A stretch of 64,000 nucleotides of DNA from JAABSP01 sp011390135 (GCA_011390135.1 JAABSZ010000001.1:1-64000), one strand, 5' to 3'. Numbered from the stretch's first letter, positions 50,807-59,995 are shown. Notes: generated by a model from the letters alone, not told the origin. Made by a program: numbers and translations.

Positions 50807-52591
50807 TCAATCCATCATCCGTACCCGGATGGAGAGTTCGTCGAGCTGCTTTTTATCCGCATCCGAAGGCGCGTCGGTCATGAGGCAGGCCGCCTTCTGG
50901 GTCTTGGGAAAGGCGATCACGTCCCGGATGGAACTCTCCCGGCAGAGCAGCATAATGAGCCGGTCGAAGCCGAGCGCGATGCCGCCGTGGGGCGGGGCTC
51001 CGGAATCGAGGGCCGACAGGAGAAAGCCGAATTTCTCCTCGGATTCTTCGGGCTTCAGGCCGATCGCGGCAAAGATCTTCCGCTGGATGTCGGTCCGGTG
51101 GACGCGGATGCTGCCGCCGCCCAGCTCGAATCCGTTCAGAACCAAATCGTAGGCCTTGGCACGGACCGCGCCGGTGTCGGTCTCCAGCATCTCCATGTCC
51201 TCATCCATGGGCGCGGTAAAGGGATGGTGGAGCGGGTCGTACCGCTTCTCCGCGGGGTCGTATTCGGCCAGGGGGAACTCTGTGACCCAGGTGAAGGCGA
51301 AAGCGTTCTCGTCGATCAGGCCGAGGCGTTTGCCGAGATTGTTCCGCAGATGGCCCAGGCTTTCGTTGACCACTTTTTCCGAATCCGCGCCAAAGAGGAT
51401 CAGATCGCCCGGTTCGATGTCAAGGCGTTCGGTTATGGCTGCCTTTTCAGCATCGGAGAAGAACTTTGCGATGGGAGACTGCCACGCATCCTCCCGGACC
51501 TTGATCCAGGCCATCCCCTTTGCCTTGTAGATGGAGACGAATTCGGTCAGATCGTCCAGCTCTTTTCTGGAGAAGTCGATGCACCCCTTGGCGTTGATCG
51601 CTTTTACCACGCCGCCGCTTTTGACCGCGCCGGCAAAGACTTTGAATCCCACATCCTTCATGATGTCGGAGAGGTCGGTCAGCTCCAGGTCGAAGCGGAT
51701 GTCGGGCTTGTCCAGGCCGTATCGCGCGACCGATTCGGCGTAGGTGAGCCGGGGGAATGGCCGGGTAAGCTCGATCCCGCAGATCTCGTCGAAGAGTTGG
51801 GCCATCATCCCCTCGGTCATCTCCATGATCTCCTCTTCGCCCACAAAGGACATCTCCACATCGATCTGGGTGAACTCCGGCTGCCGGTCCGCGCGCAGGT
51901 CTTCGTCTCTGAAGCAGCGGACGATCTGGTAGTATTTGTCGAAGCCTGCGATCATGAAGAGCTGCTTGAAGAGCTGGGGGGACTGGGGCAGCGCGTAGAA
52001 CTTGCCCGGGTTGACCCGGCTCGGGACAAGATAGTCTCTGGCCCCTTCCGGGGTGGCCTTGGTGAGCATGGGGGTCTCCAGCTCCAGGAATCCGCTCTTG
52101 TTGAGATAGCTTCTCACGTTTTGGGCGGCCCGGTGGCGGGTGATCAGGTTCTTCTGGAGACGGGACCGGCGCAGGTCCACATGGCGGTATTTGAGCCTTA
52201 CGTTTTCCGAAACGTCGATCCGGTCCTCGATGAGAAAGGGCGGGGTCTCCGCGGCGTTGAAGATCCGAAGCTCATTGACCATCACCTCGATGGTTCCGGT
52301 GGGGAGATTGGGATTGATCATCCCCTCGGGCCGGGGCTGAACCGTGCCGCGTACTCCAAGGACATATTCGTTTCGAAGGTCGTGCGCCTTTTCATGCACT
52401 TGGGGCTCGATCTCGGGATTGAAGACCACCTGGGTGAGCCCCTCCCGGTCCCGAAGATCCACAAAGATCACGCCGCCATGATCCCGCCGGCGCTGAACCC
52501 ATCCCATCAGCACCACCTCTTTTCCCACATCCGCCGTTCCCAACTGGCTGCAGGTATGGGTCCGCCGCATTTCGCCTAGCTTGTCAGACAC
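50807..52591 (-). CDS. aspS: Aspartyl-tRNA synthetase, 594 aa
   Basis: Class II synthetase that charges tRNA-Asp. The N-terminal OB-fold (about 15-110) has VGKEVVLMGWVQRRRDHGGVIFVDLRDREG; the catalytic domain shows FLELETPMLTKATPEGARDYLVPSR, RCFRDEDLRADRQPEFTQIDVEMSF (motif 2 region) and GIALGFDRLIMLL (motif 3), each given here in pieces of a longer block. The bacterial GAD insertion domain lies between motifs 2 and 3. The length is normal. The start is a GTG with AGGAG 8 nt upstream. hisS ends 47 bp upstream on the same strand, so the two may be cotranscribed. Confidence 0.97.
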   Translation of the reverse strand: MSDKLGEMRRTHTCSQLGTADVGKEVVLMGWVQRRRDHGGVIFVDLRDREGLTQVVFNPEIEPQVHEKAHDLRNEYVLGVRGTVQPRPEGMINPNLPTGTIEVMVNELRIFNAAETPPFLIEDRIDVSENVRLKYRHVDLRRSRLQKNLITRHRAAQNVRSYLNKSGFLELETPMLTKATPEGARDYLVPSRVNPGKFYALPQSPQLFKQLFMIAGFDKYYQIVRCFRDEDLRADRQPEFTQIDVEMSFVGEEEIMEMTEGMMAQLFDEICGIELTRPFPRLTYAESVARYGLDKPDIRFDLELTDLSDIMKDVGFKVFAGAVKSGGVVKAINAKGCIDFSRKELDDLTEFVSIYKAKGMAWIKVREDAWQSPIAKFFSDAEKAAITERLDIEPGDLILFGADSEKVVNESLGHLRNNLGKRLGLIDENAFAFTWVTEFPLAEYDPAEKRYDPLHHPFTAPMDEDMEMLETDTGAVRAKAYDLVLNGFELGGGSIRVHRTDIQRKIFAAIGLKPEESEEKFGFLLSALDSGAPPHGGIALGFDRLIMLLCRESSIRDVIAFPKTQKAACLMTDAPSDADKKQLDELSIRVRMMD

Positions 52592-52638
52592 TGCCTATAC
52601 TCCTTATTTAAAACCTGTAGAATTTAAACCTGTAGAAA

Positions 52639-53895
52639 TTACGCCCGTATGATGTCGGCAAGGGTCTTTGGAAGGTTTTCCAAAGAGATCTCCTGCTGAT
52701 CGCTGGTCTTCATGTTCCTCAGAACCGCAGCCCCATTTTCGATCTCCTGCTCTCCGACGATCAATGTGTAGGCCGCATCGAGCTTGTCAGCCCGCTTCAT
52801 CTGGCTCTTCAGGCTCTTTCCCGAATAATCGGTCTCGGCCCGGATGCCGGAGATGGCCAAAGTGCAGATCCATTGGAAGGCCAGCCCAAGGCTCTTTTCC
52901 CCCAGCGCCGCGATGTAAATGTCCGGATGGCGCACAAGACTTTCCGCCTTTGTCGGAACCAGTTCGGCCAGCCGGTCCAATCCTATGGCAAATCCGGTGG
53001 CCGGAAGATCGGGGCCGCCGAGCAGTTTGATCAGGCCGTCATACCGACCCCCGCCGGCCACCGCGTTCTGCGCGCCCAGCGCACCGGTCAGGATCTCGAA
53101 GGTGGAGCGGGTGTAATAATCGAGCCCCCGAACGAGCCGTTTGTCCACCAGAAAGGGGACATCGAGTTTTCCAAGGGAGGTCTTCAGGGCTTCGAAATGA
53201 TCCGCGCACCCGGTACAGAGGTGATCGGTGATGGCCGGCGCACCGGTTACGGCATCCCGGCATCCCGGGACCTTGCAGTCGAGAACCCGCAGGGGGTTTT
53301 TGTCCATGCGCCGCGTGCAGTCCGCGCAGAGGGCTTCGGCCCTGTCTGATAGAAAGGCGATCAGCTTGTTTCTGAAAGTCGGCCGGCATTCTGGGCAGCC
53401 CAGTGAGTTGACATGGGCTTCGATATCCGTCACCTGAAGCCGTTTCAACAGCGTCATGAGCATGAAGATGAGCAGCGCATCCGCACTGGCCTCGGCCACG
53501 CCGAAGATCTCCGCGTTGATCTGGTAGAACTGCCGGTATCTCCCCTTCTGGGGCCGCTCCCTTCGGAACATGGGGCCGATGGTGTAAAACTTCCGTACCG
53601 GGTCCGCGGCATACAGCTTCTGCTGGATATAGGAACGGACTATGGATGCGGTGGCCTCGGGCCGCAGGGTCAGCAGATCGCCCTTCCGGTCCGGGAAGGT
53701 GTACATCTCCTTTTCCACGATGTCCGTATCCTCGCCGATGCTTCTGGCAAAGAGTTCGGTCTTCTCGATGATCGGAATCCGGATCTCCTTGAATCCGAAA
53801 TCGGAGAAGAGGGAGATGGCCTCCTGTTCTATGTGCTGCCACAGCTCGGTCTCGCCGGGCAGGATGTCTTTGAATCCTCTGATGGATTGAATCAT
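52639..53895 (-). CDS. hisS: Histidyl-tRNA synthetase, 418 aa
   Basis: Class II synthetase that charges tRNA-His. It begins IQSIRGFKDILPGE and shows motif 1 in GFKEIRIPIIEKTELF, TLRPEATASIVR, motif 2 in YTIGPMFRRERPQKGRYRQFYQIN, and the family-specific LVRGLDYYTRSTFEI. Four Cys-x2-Cys-type cysteines occur near 175-225 (CPEC, CADC, CTGC), suggesting a zinc site as in some HisRS. The anticodon-binding domain is at the C-terminus. The length is normal. Confidence 0.97.
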   Translation of the reverse strand: MIQSIRGFKDILPGETELWQHIEQEAISLFSDFGFKEIRIPIIEKTELFARSIGEDTDIVEKEMYTFPDRKGDLLTLRPEATASIVRSYIQQKLYAADPVRKFYTIGPMFRRERPQKGRYRQFYQINAEIFGVAEASADALLIFMLMTLLKRLQVTDIEAHVNSLGCPECRPTFRNKLIAFLSDRAEALCADCTRRMDKNPLRVLDCKVPGCRDAVTGAPAITDHLCTGCADHFEALKTSLGKLDVPFLVDKRLVRGLDYYTRSTFEILTGALGAQNAVAGGGRYDGLIKLLGGPDLPATGFAIGLDRLAELVPTKAESLVRHPDIYIAALGEKSLGLAFQWICTLAISGIRAETDYSGKSLKSQMKRADKLDAAYTLIVGEQEIENGAAVLRNMKTSDQQEISLENLPKTLADIIRA

Positions 53896-53920
53896 CTCTT
53901 CTTCTGGTTTCCTTACTGTA

Positions 53921-53955
53921 AGGCGCTGCGGAATCCTGCGGGTTCCGCAGCGCCT
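53921..53955. other. Long GC-rich hairpin just upstream of hisS
   Basis: A 16-bp stem (53921-53936 with 53940-53955, one mismatch or G-U pair) with a 3-nt loop, 26 nt upstream of the hisS ATG. It lacks a T run, so it is not a typical terminator; it would sit in the hisS leader RNA. The remaining part of the 340-bp gap to 54235 is AT-rich and has no gene apart from the repeats described next. Confidence 0.6.
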
Positions 53956-54147
53956 GATTCGATCGATAAAATTGAATTCTCATGCCTTCACCCATCGATT
54001 GCGGTCCATAGTTACCGGTCCGATTGACAGGAAAATGGCATAAACGGTATTAATAGCCCAAGGCGAGGCTGCAAGTCAATATCAATTATTTTCCGTCGCT
54101 GGATTCTGAACCATCTGTTTGAATTTATGAATCTGTCCCGGGGATAA

Positions 54148-54223
54148 ACCCGCTATAGAGCAATAGAGCTATAAACCAGCAATAAAGCTATAAATATAAA
54201 AAAGCTATAAATATAAATATAAA
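54148..54223 (+). repeat. AT-rich tandem repeats in the leader of a small gene
   Basis: AGCTATAAA occurs at 54167, 54186 and 54203 with related ATATAAA units between and after, ending directly at AAAAAGGAGG (54221-54230). They could contain overlapping -10 like sequences, or be slippage expansion. Confidence 0.6.
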
Positions 54224-54235
54224 AAGGAGGTCCGA

Positions 54236-54652
54236 TTGCTCTGCATAGGCCATTTTTCATTCGATGAGATCGGCGCCAAAGGGGAATCCCGCCACGGTTA
54301 TTTCACCTGTATCGTCGATGCCGGGGATGCCCAGGCCGCACTGCAGAAGTTCAAGGCGTGCATCGAGAAACTCAAAGAGAAGGGGGATCTCTTTGAAGGG
54401 GTTGCGGCGGTCTACCTGGAGGACATCATCGAGGCCCGAAAAGTCCATCGTGATGCCCTGATCACCCGGTTCCAGTCGTCGGCCGGGGCCTTTCCGAGAT
54501 CGGTGAGCTGCTGCCTCCCCCACGGGAATACCGATGGGCTTGCGGCATTTGGCTGGTCCGGGGAAGAAAGGTCGGATGCCGACGGGGAAGAGTATGCCGA
54601 GGCACAGGCATTCCTCCGGTTTGACGAAACCGAGGATGTCAGATCCGGGTGA
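54236..54652 (+). CDS. Hypothetical protein, 138 aa
   Basis: Not recognised. It is a soluble, acidic protein with no signal peptide: FSFDEIGAKGESRHGYFTCIVDAGDAQAALQ, written as two neighbouring blocks, then a helix AALQKFKACIEKLKEKG and YLEDIIEARKV. The start is a TTG with AAGGAGGT 6 nt upstream. Its last 14 nt overlap the convergent kinase gene. Codon use is similar to its neighbours. Family membership would need a search. Confidence 0.65.
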   Translation: MLCIGHFSFDEIGAKGESRHGYFTCIVDAGDAQAALQKFKACIEKLKEKGDLFEGVAAVYLEDIIEARKVHRDALITRFQSSAGAFPRSVSCCLPHGNTDGLAAFGWSGEERSDADGEEYAEAQAFLRFDETEDVRSG

Positions 54653-55979
54653 CGGCCCGGACGCTGTAGAACCCGCTGAAATCCTGCCACCAGACAAATC
54701 CGAGATCCATACTCACATACCAGGCCGCGATAAAAGACTTGCGGTCGCAGCTCCAGAGCCATTGCTGGCGCCGGTCAAAGACCGGCTCGATGCAGAAATC
54801 CCCCCGGGGATGTTCTGTCACTAAAGAGAGGAGTTCGTCCACCGTGGGCAGACGCCAGTTGCTCCGGCCCCCGAAGCGGCCTCGATTCAATCCTTCGATA
54901 TAATCCCGGGCAGCACGCCAGTTCATGGGGTAATCGGAGCCGGACTGCTGCCACAGCAGACCCGTAGCCCGGTCCGCCACGGTTTGGGATTTCGGGTCAG
55001 GATCAAAGTCATTTCGGATGAAGGTGATGGGCCGCCAGAGTTCATCCGCGGCAAAGGTCTCCCGGGCATCTTTCGCGGATACCTTCAGGCACTCCATCCG
55101 GTGGAGGATCGGCTCTTTTTGCTCCCGGGGGAGGGAGACCGGATAGACCTGGCAGATCTTCTCCCGATCGGCCTCCCACTGGGCATTGAGGTTCTCCAGG
55201 ACTTCGAGCATCTCCGATGCCGAGGGAAAGCGTCGATAGGGGTTGGTGGAGATGGCCTGTCCTATAAAACGGTCCCACTGCCAGTCCAGGCTGGGGTTGA
55301 AGCGGCTCGGGGGGAGATAGGGGGCGGCCGGCAGATTCCCGGTGAGCATCCGGTAGAGCATGACGCCGACCGAGTAGAGATCTGCCGAAGCATCCACCCG
55401 GTCCGGATCATCAGACTGTTCCGGGGCCGAATACCAGGGAGAGCCGACCTTGAGGTTCTGAGGGCCGCCAAAGGTCTCCCCCCGCAGCTTGGAAAGGCCG
55501 AAGTCGCAGATCTTGACGGTATCGTAGGCTGTCATGAGGATGTTGAAGGGCTTGATGTCCCGGTGGATGATTCCGAAATGGTGGAGACAGGCCAGGCCCG
55601 AGAGGATCTGTCGGGTGTACGCAACGGCCCGTTCCATCCGGATGATCCGGGAGGGCTGTTCGGTCCTGTAGGTCTCTCCGATGGTGGTTCCCAGGTTATT
55701 GAAATAGTAGTCCATCAGATAGAAGGGATTACCTGCTTCCTCGTCGAAATCGAGGATCTCGACGATGTTGGGATGTCTCAGTTTGGCCAGGGTGACGGCC
55801 TCGGAGATGAACCGCTCGCGGATGCGTTCCTTTCCCAGCAGGGAGACGAGATGGGGGTTGGGCTGCAGAAGCTTCAGCGCGGAGATCTTGCCCACCACCG
55901 GTATCCGCACCTTATAGACTTTGCCCATGCCGCCCCGGCCCAGCATGCCCCGGACCTCGTATTTGCCGATTGTTTTCAT
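54639..55979 (-). CDS. Ser/Thr protein kinase with C-terminal DUF1566 domain, 446 aa
   Basis: Cytoplasmic Hanks-type kinase. Motifs are complete: GRGGMGKVYKV (glycine loop, about 14-24), ALKLL lysine, HRDIKPFNIL (catalytic loop), CDFGLSK (metal site) and GSPWYSAPE. After the kinase domain (about 1-275) comes a helical linker, then a DUF1566 (Lcl C-terminal) domain (about 335-445) with ATGLLWQQSG, NWRAARDYIEGLN, NWRLPTVDEL and WSCDR. No membrane segment is present, unlike many such kinases. It is separate from the kinase at 41.2 kb and 39 bp from a downstream-strand phosphoesterase gene. Confidence 0.9.
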   Translation of the reverse strand: MKTIGKYEVRGMLGRGGMGKVYKVRIPVVGKISALKLLQPNPHLVSLLGKERIRERFISEAVTLAKLRHPNIVEILDFDEEAGNPFYLMDYYFNNLGTTIGETYRTEQPSRIIRMERAVAYTRQILSGLACLHHFGIIHRDIKPFNILMTAYDTVKICDFGLSKLRGETFGGPQNLKVGSPWYSAPEQSDDPDRVDASADLYSVGVMLYRMLTGNLPAAPYLPPSRFNPSLDWQWDRFIGQAISTNPYRRFPSASEMLEVLENLNAQWEADREKICQVYPVSLPREQKEPILHRMECLKVSAKDARETFAADELWRPITFIRNDFDPDPKSQTVADRATGLLWQQSGSDYPMNWRAARDYIEGLNRGRFGGRSNWRLPTVDELLSLVTEHPRGDFCIEPVFDRRQQWLWSCDRKSFIAAWYVSMDLGFVWWQDFSGFYSVRAVTRI

Positions 55980-56017
55980 CCTGTTTCGCTTTTCATCTTC
56001 TGTTTCTCTGCGGAGGG

Positions 56018-56758
56018 CTATCGGAGCCGCTCCCCATGAATCCGGGGAAGCCCCGCGTCGTTGATTTTCTGAACGACCCGCTCGATGTCATAGGCGACGT
56101 ATCGGACCCGGATCGAATGCTCTTCGGTCTCCCAGATCAGATATTTGGCCTTGTTGTTCCCGTCTCTGGGCTGGCCCACGCTTCCGGCGTTGATGATGTA
56201 GGCCCTATGATCGTCGAGCTGGATCAGCGGATCGGAGATCGGCTCGTAGAGGACATCTCCGTCATCCAGACAGACCCGGGAGAGTTCATGGGTGTGGCCC
56301 ACAAAGCAGATGGGCGTCTCCATGGTCTCCTCCATCATCGCCAATGTCCGGATCAGGTTGACTTCCTTGACCTGGAACAGATAGGTGGACGGGGAGTTCG
56401 GGGGATAACCGTGGACGAACCGGGCTCCGTGGCGGACCAGAAACGGGGGAAGATCCCGAAGAAATGCGCGGGTTTGTGGCCGGATCATCTCGATGGTTTT
56501 CATCAAAGATGTCTTGGCAATGGGATTGAACCAGTTGAGATGGCGTGTGGGGCTTCCCACGGCCCTGTCGTGATTTCCCTGAACCGATGGGATTCCCCGT
56601 TCCCGAAGCAGAGAGACCGCGGCTTCCGGGTCCGGTCCGTATCCGACATTGTCTCCCAGGGAGATGATCCCATCGACGACCTGCTTTTCGATATCGGAAA
56701 GAACCGCCCCAAAGGCCTCCAGGTTCGCGTGAACGTCGGAGATTACCGCTATTTTCAT
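56018..56758 (-). CDS. Calcineurin-like metallophosphoesterase, 246 aa
   Basis: Metal-dependent phosphoesterase. Motifs in order: SDVHANLEAF (Asp and His metal ligands), LGDNVGYGPD, GNHDRAV, and GHTHELS; NAGSVGQPRDGN is the typical C-terminal motif of the YfcE/DevT-like group. It could be a protein phosphatase or a nucleotide phosphodiesterase. The ATG at 56758 has GGGGAACAA upstream; a longer frame to 56794 lacks a ribosome site. The Ser/Thr kinase gene follows on the same strand, so it may oppose that kinase, which is inference. Confidence 0.9.
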   Translation of the reverse strand: MKIAVISDVHANLEAFGAVLSDIEKQVVDGIISLGDNVGYGPDPEAAVSLLRERGIPSVQGNHDRAVGSPTRHLNWFNPIAKTSLMKTIEMIRPQTRAFLRDLPPFLVRHGARFVHGYPPNSPSTYLFQVKEVNLIRTLAMMEETMETPICFVGHTHELSRVCLDDGDVLYEPISDPLIQLDDHRAYIINAGSVGQPRDGNNKAKYLIWETEEHSIRVRYVAYDIERVVQKINDAGLPRIHGERLR

Positions 56759-56923
56759 TTGTTCCCCGTTTCTGTTCTCATCACTCTTATCCATACCATA
56801 ACTGAACCCAATTCACAATGGAGGGCAGCAATGTCGATGTGAATTGCCGCGAAATCTTTCCAGCGGAATGAATATAGCCGATTTTTCTTGATCTTCCCGG
56901 CGCCCTTGGGTAAGGATGGAGGC

Positions 56924-57730
56924 ATGGAAACGAAAACAGACAGCCAAACCCAGAAACAGAAGCGCCTCCGGGTCTGCGTGCTCGCCAGCGGCAGCAAGGG
57001 CAACGCCATCTATGTCTCGGACGGGACCGCGTCGATTCTCATCGATGCGGGGCTTTCGGGAATCGAGATCGAACGGCGCATGGGGGCCCATCATCTCTGT
57101 CCGGAATCCCTCACGGCAATCCTTGTCTCCCATGAACATGCGGACCATGTCCGGGGGGTGGGGGTTCTCTCCCGGAGATACGGGCTGCCGGTCTACATGA
57201 CAAAGCGGACACTTGCCGCTGCCGAGCCCCAGGTCCGAAAGCTCCATATGGCCTGTTCAATGGAGTGCGGCGCCCCTTTCAAAGTGGGTGCATTGACCAT
57301 TCACCCCTTCTCCACCTCCCATGATGCAGACGATCCGGCCGGATTTACGGTGGGCCTCAACGGAACCAAAATCGGGATTGCCACCGATCTGGGGATCGCG
57401 ACCGCGATGGTGAAGACCCACCTCTCCGGCTGCTCGCTTCTGGTGCTGGAGAGCAATCATGATCCTGAGATGCTGATGAACGGCCCCTATCCCTGGCATC
57501 TGAAACAGCGGATCAAGGGCCGAAAGGGGCATCTTTCCAACTTCGATACGCGGGATCTGCTGGGAAGTCTTCTCCACGACGGTCTCTCCCATGTGGTGCT
57601 AGCCCATCTGAGCGAGGAGAACAACACGCCGGAAAAGGCTTTGGCTGCGGTGGGGCCCTCCCTGAAGGATCGAAATGTCCAACTGGTTCCCGCGCTGCAA
57701 AGCCGGTGCGGAGATCTGATCCGCCTGTAG
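56924..57730 (+). CDS. MBL-fold hydrolase (YycJ/WalJ-like), 268 aa
   Basis: Metallo-beta-lactamase-fold hydrolase. RVCVLASGSKGNAIYV, ILIDAGLSGIEIE and VSHEHADHVRGVGVL (the HxHxDH metal site) are typical of the YycJ group; ATDLGIAT, LVLESNHDPEML and VLAHLSEENNTPE are the later family blocks. YycJ-like enzymes are 5'-3' exonucleases involved in DNA repair in Bacillus. AAGGATGGAGGC precedes the ATG at 56924. It is alone on this strand, divergent from the phosphoesterase gene. Confidence 0.9.
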   Translation: METKTDSQTQKQKRLRVCVLASGSKGNAIYVSDGTASILIDAGLSGIEIERRMGAHHLCPESLTAILVSHEHADHVRGVGVLSRRYGLPVYMTKRTLAAAEPQVRKLHMACSMECGAPFKVGALTIHPFSTSHDADDPAGFTVGLNGTKIGIATDLGIATAMVKTHLSGCSLLVLESNHDPEMLMNGPYPWHLKQRIKGRKGHLSNFDTRDLLGSLLHDGLSHVVLAHLSEENNTPEKALAAVGPSLKDRNVQLVPALQSRCGDLIRL

Positions 57731-57815
57731 CCCCTTGTGCCGCGTTTTTCCGGCTCGGGTGAAACGGGGTTGAAACATTTTCCACCCAAAAAAAACAAAA
57801 TGGAATATTTTTTTG

Positions 57816-57844
57816 TTGACGAAATCGATTCCTCCGGATATCTA
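57816..57844 (+). promoter_or_regulatory. Possible promoter of the TauE cluster
   Basis: TTGACG (57816-57821), a 17-bp spacer and TATCTA (57839-57844), followed by AT-rich sequence, about 85 nt upstream of the TauE start. The -10 match is poor. Confidence 0.35.
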
Positions 57845-57928
57845 TAGAAAAGTTATGAGAAGGTTGCAAATTGTAGCGGCGCCCTTTTTGGGGCCAAACC
57901 AATTTTTTTCAAGATCAAGGAGGAACAG

Positions 57929-58873
57929 ATGGGAAAAAACGGCAGATACGCAATGGGGCTCTTTCTCTGCTGTACAGCGATCCTGCTGACGGCCGCCCCT
58001 GCCATCGCGCAGAACGGAATTGACAACGGGGGACATTCCTGGTGGTTCTGGCCGCTGCTGCTCTTTATCGTAACCTTTGTGATGGGCATCCTCGCGGTGC
58101 TCGGCGGCGTCGGCGGCGGCGTTCTCTTCGTGCCCATCATCAGCGGTTTCTTTCCGTTTCATCTTGATTTCGTCCGCGGCACCGGCCTCCTGGTGGCCCT
58201 CTCCGGAGCCCTGGCCGCAGGTCCGGGCCTTTTAAAGGCCAACCTGGCAAGCCTCCGCCTGGCCATCCCCGTTGCCCTGATCGCATCCTCCTGCGCGATC
58301 GTCGGGGCCATGATCGGCCTTGCCCTTCCCACCAATGTCGTGCAGATCGCGCTGGGGGTAACCATCCTCGGCATCTGCATCCTGATGCTCAGCGCAAAGA
58401 AATCGACCATCCCCGATGTTCAGGAGGCGGACAAACTCTCCTCCGCGCTGCGGATCTACGGCGTCTATTACGAGCCGAGCCTCAAGCAGAACATCAACTG
58501 GAAGGTGCATCGGACCCCGCTGGGGCTCTGCCTCTTCGTCATCATCGGCGTGATGGCCGGGATGTTCGGCCTCGGCGCAGGGTGGGCAAACGTACCGGTC
58601 CTGAACCTGCTCATGGGCGCGCCGTTGAAGATCAGTGTGGCCACCAGCAAATTTCTCCTCTCCATCACCGACACCTCGGCCGCCTGGATCTACATGAACA
58701 AGGGGTGCGTCATCCCGTTGATGGTGGTTCCGTCCCTCGTGGGGATCATGCTCGGCTCCTTTGTGGGGGTGCGGCTGCTGAAGGTGGCAAAGCCGACCTT
58801 CATCCGGTGGATGGTGATCGGTATTCTGGCGTTTGCGGGCCTGAAGGCCCTTCAGAAAGGGATCTTCGGATAA
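57929..58873 (+). CDS. TauE/SafE-family sulfite/sulfonate exporter-like membrane protein, 314 aa
   Basis: Multi-pass inner-membrane protein of the TauE/SafE family. About eight hydrophobic segments are visible, starting after a possible signal peptide (AIAQNG). The first half has GVGGGVLFVPIISGF and GTGLLVALSGALAAGP; the second has MAGMFGLGAGWANVPVLNLLMG, written here in parts, then ATSKFLLSITDTSAAW. TauE proteins export sulfite or sulfoacetate and related sulfur anions; the substrate here is unknown. AAGGAGG precedes the ATG. It leads a cluster with a DUF1634 protein and a CBS protein, a common grouping. Confidence 0.88.
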   Translation: MGKNGRYAMGLFLCCTAILLTAAPAIAQNGIDNGGHSWWFWPLLLFIVTFVMGILAVLGGVGGGVLFVPIISGFFPFHLDFVRGTGLLVALSGALAAGPGLLKANLASLRLAIPVALIASSCAIVGAMIGLALPTNVVQIALGVTILGICILMLSAKKSTIPDVQEADKLSSALRIYGVYYEPSLKQNINWKVHRTPLGLCLFVIIGVMAGMFGLGAGWANVPVLNLLMGAPLKISVATSKFLLSITDTSAAWIYMNKGCVIPLMVVPSLVGIMLGSFVGVRLLKVAKPTFIRWMVIGILAFAGLKALQKGIFG

Positions 58874-58982
58874 AAAATTCCCGCGGGAACAGACTACCGG
58901 GAAAAAGTACGATCCGAATCATCAGATCAGATTATAAGACCGGATCATAAAGACCAGATCATAAAGATAATGGAGGCGTGAC

Positions 58983-59408
58983 ATGGAAAACAAGACGGAT
59001 GTCTCCCTGGAGGCGAGCGAAGAGCAGTTGCTCTATGCGAAATTTCTGGAAGTCGGGATGTATGTGGGGCTGGCCATTCTGCTTATAACCTATTTTCTCT
59101 ATATTTTCGGCATTATGGAGCCGTATATCCCTTTGTCGGAGGTCTCTCATTACTGGTCCCTGAATGTGGGGGAGTATCTGCATGAGGCCAACATCCATGC
59201 GGGATGGTCCTGGGTGCGGATGGTCGGCTACGGCGATTTTATCAACTTCATCGGCATCGCGATGCTGGCCGGTGTCACCATCTTCTGCTATATTGCCATT
59301 ATCCCGCTGCTCATCAGAACCGGAGACACGGTCTATGCCGTGATTGCCGCTCTGGAAGCGCTGGTTTTGATTCTGGCGGCCAGCGGCCTGATCACGGGCG
59401 GACACTAA
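58983..59408 (+). CDS. DUF1634 membrane protein, 141 aa
   Basis: Small membrane protein with three hydrophobic helices (about 22-45, 85-110 and 115-138), including KFLEVGMYVGLAILLITYFLY and GVTIFCYIAIIPLLI, given as separate helices. The pattern and the place beside a TauE gene fit DUF1634, proposed to assist TauE exporters. It has TGGAGGC upstream. The gene lies 110 bp after TauE and 32 bp before the CBS gene. Confidence 0.78.
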   Translation: MENKTDVSLEASEEQLLYAKFLEVGMYVGLAILLITYFLYIFGIMEPYIPLSEVSHYWSLNVGEYLHEANIHAGWSWVRMVGYGDFINFIGIAMLAGVTIFCYIAIIPLLIRTGDTVYAVIAALEALVLILAASGLITGGH

Positions 59409-59440
59409 CCGGAACCCGGAGGACAAAGGAGGGAATAGAA

Positions 59441-59995
59441 ATGGCGCTGAAAGCAAAAGTCAAAGATCGGATGATCCCCCTGTCGAACTACTCGACGGTC
59501 TCCAAGGATGCGACACTGGAGGAGGCGGTGATGGCGCTGCGGGGTTCCTTCTGTGAACTGGACAGCCAGTCCTGCACCGAAGCGGGCCACCGGACAGTCC
59601 TCGCGATGGGTGAGAGCGGAAAACTCGCCGGTATCCTCGATTTTGCCTCAATACTGAGAACCCTGGTTCCCGAGGTGGCCGGAGGCTGGTATAAGCGCCT
59701 CTCCTCTGCCGGCGTAACGGCCGCCTTTGCCGAGGCCGACGCGGAGGGGCTCGACGAGACCCATCTCGATCTCTACGAACGGGTGCGGAAGAATGCCCGG
59801 GTCAAGGTGAGCGATATCATGCTCAAGGTCCGGGGGACCATCGAAGCCGATGCCAGCCTGATGGACGCGCTGAAAATGATCTTCAAAAACCGGATCACCA
59901 AGCTGCCGGTGGTGGAAAACGGCAGGCTTGTTGGGGTGCTGCGGGATACGGATCTTTTTCTGGCAGTCGTTGAAATCCTTGAAGAGAAGCACTGA
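59441..59995 (+). CDS. CBS-domain protein, 184 aa
   Basis: Protein with two CBS motifs: about 5-65 (VKDRMIPLSNYSTVSKDATL, then AGILDFASIL) and about 125-182 (VSDIMLKVRGTIEADASL, KMIFKNRITKLPVVENGRLVGVLRDTD given in pieces). A helical insertion separates them. AAAGGAGGG precedes the ATG. A longer open frame in this phase runs back through the DUF1634 gene and is not coding. Its place between a transporter and a sigma-54 activator suggests a nucleotide-sensing regulator of the transport step (inference). Confidence 0.87.
   Translation: MALKAKVKDRMIPLSNYSTVSKDATLEEAVMALRGSFCELDSQSCTEAGHRTVLAMGESGKLAGILDFASILRTLVPEVAGGWYKRLSSAGVTAAFAEADAEGLDETHLDLYERVRKNARVKVSDIMLKVRGTIEADASLMDALKMIFKNRITKLPVVENGRLVGVLRDTDLFLAVVEILEEKH

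Noticed and set aside
50987..52579. Long open frame opposite aspS
   Set aside because: It is the complement of a highly conserved synthetase gene in high-GC DNA; it has no recognisable domain and no ribosome site.
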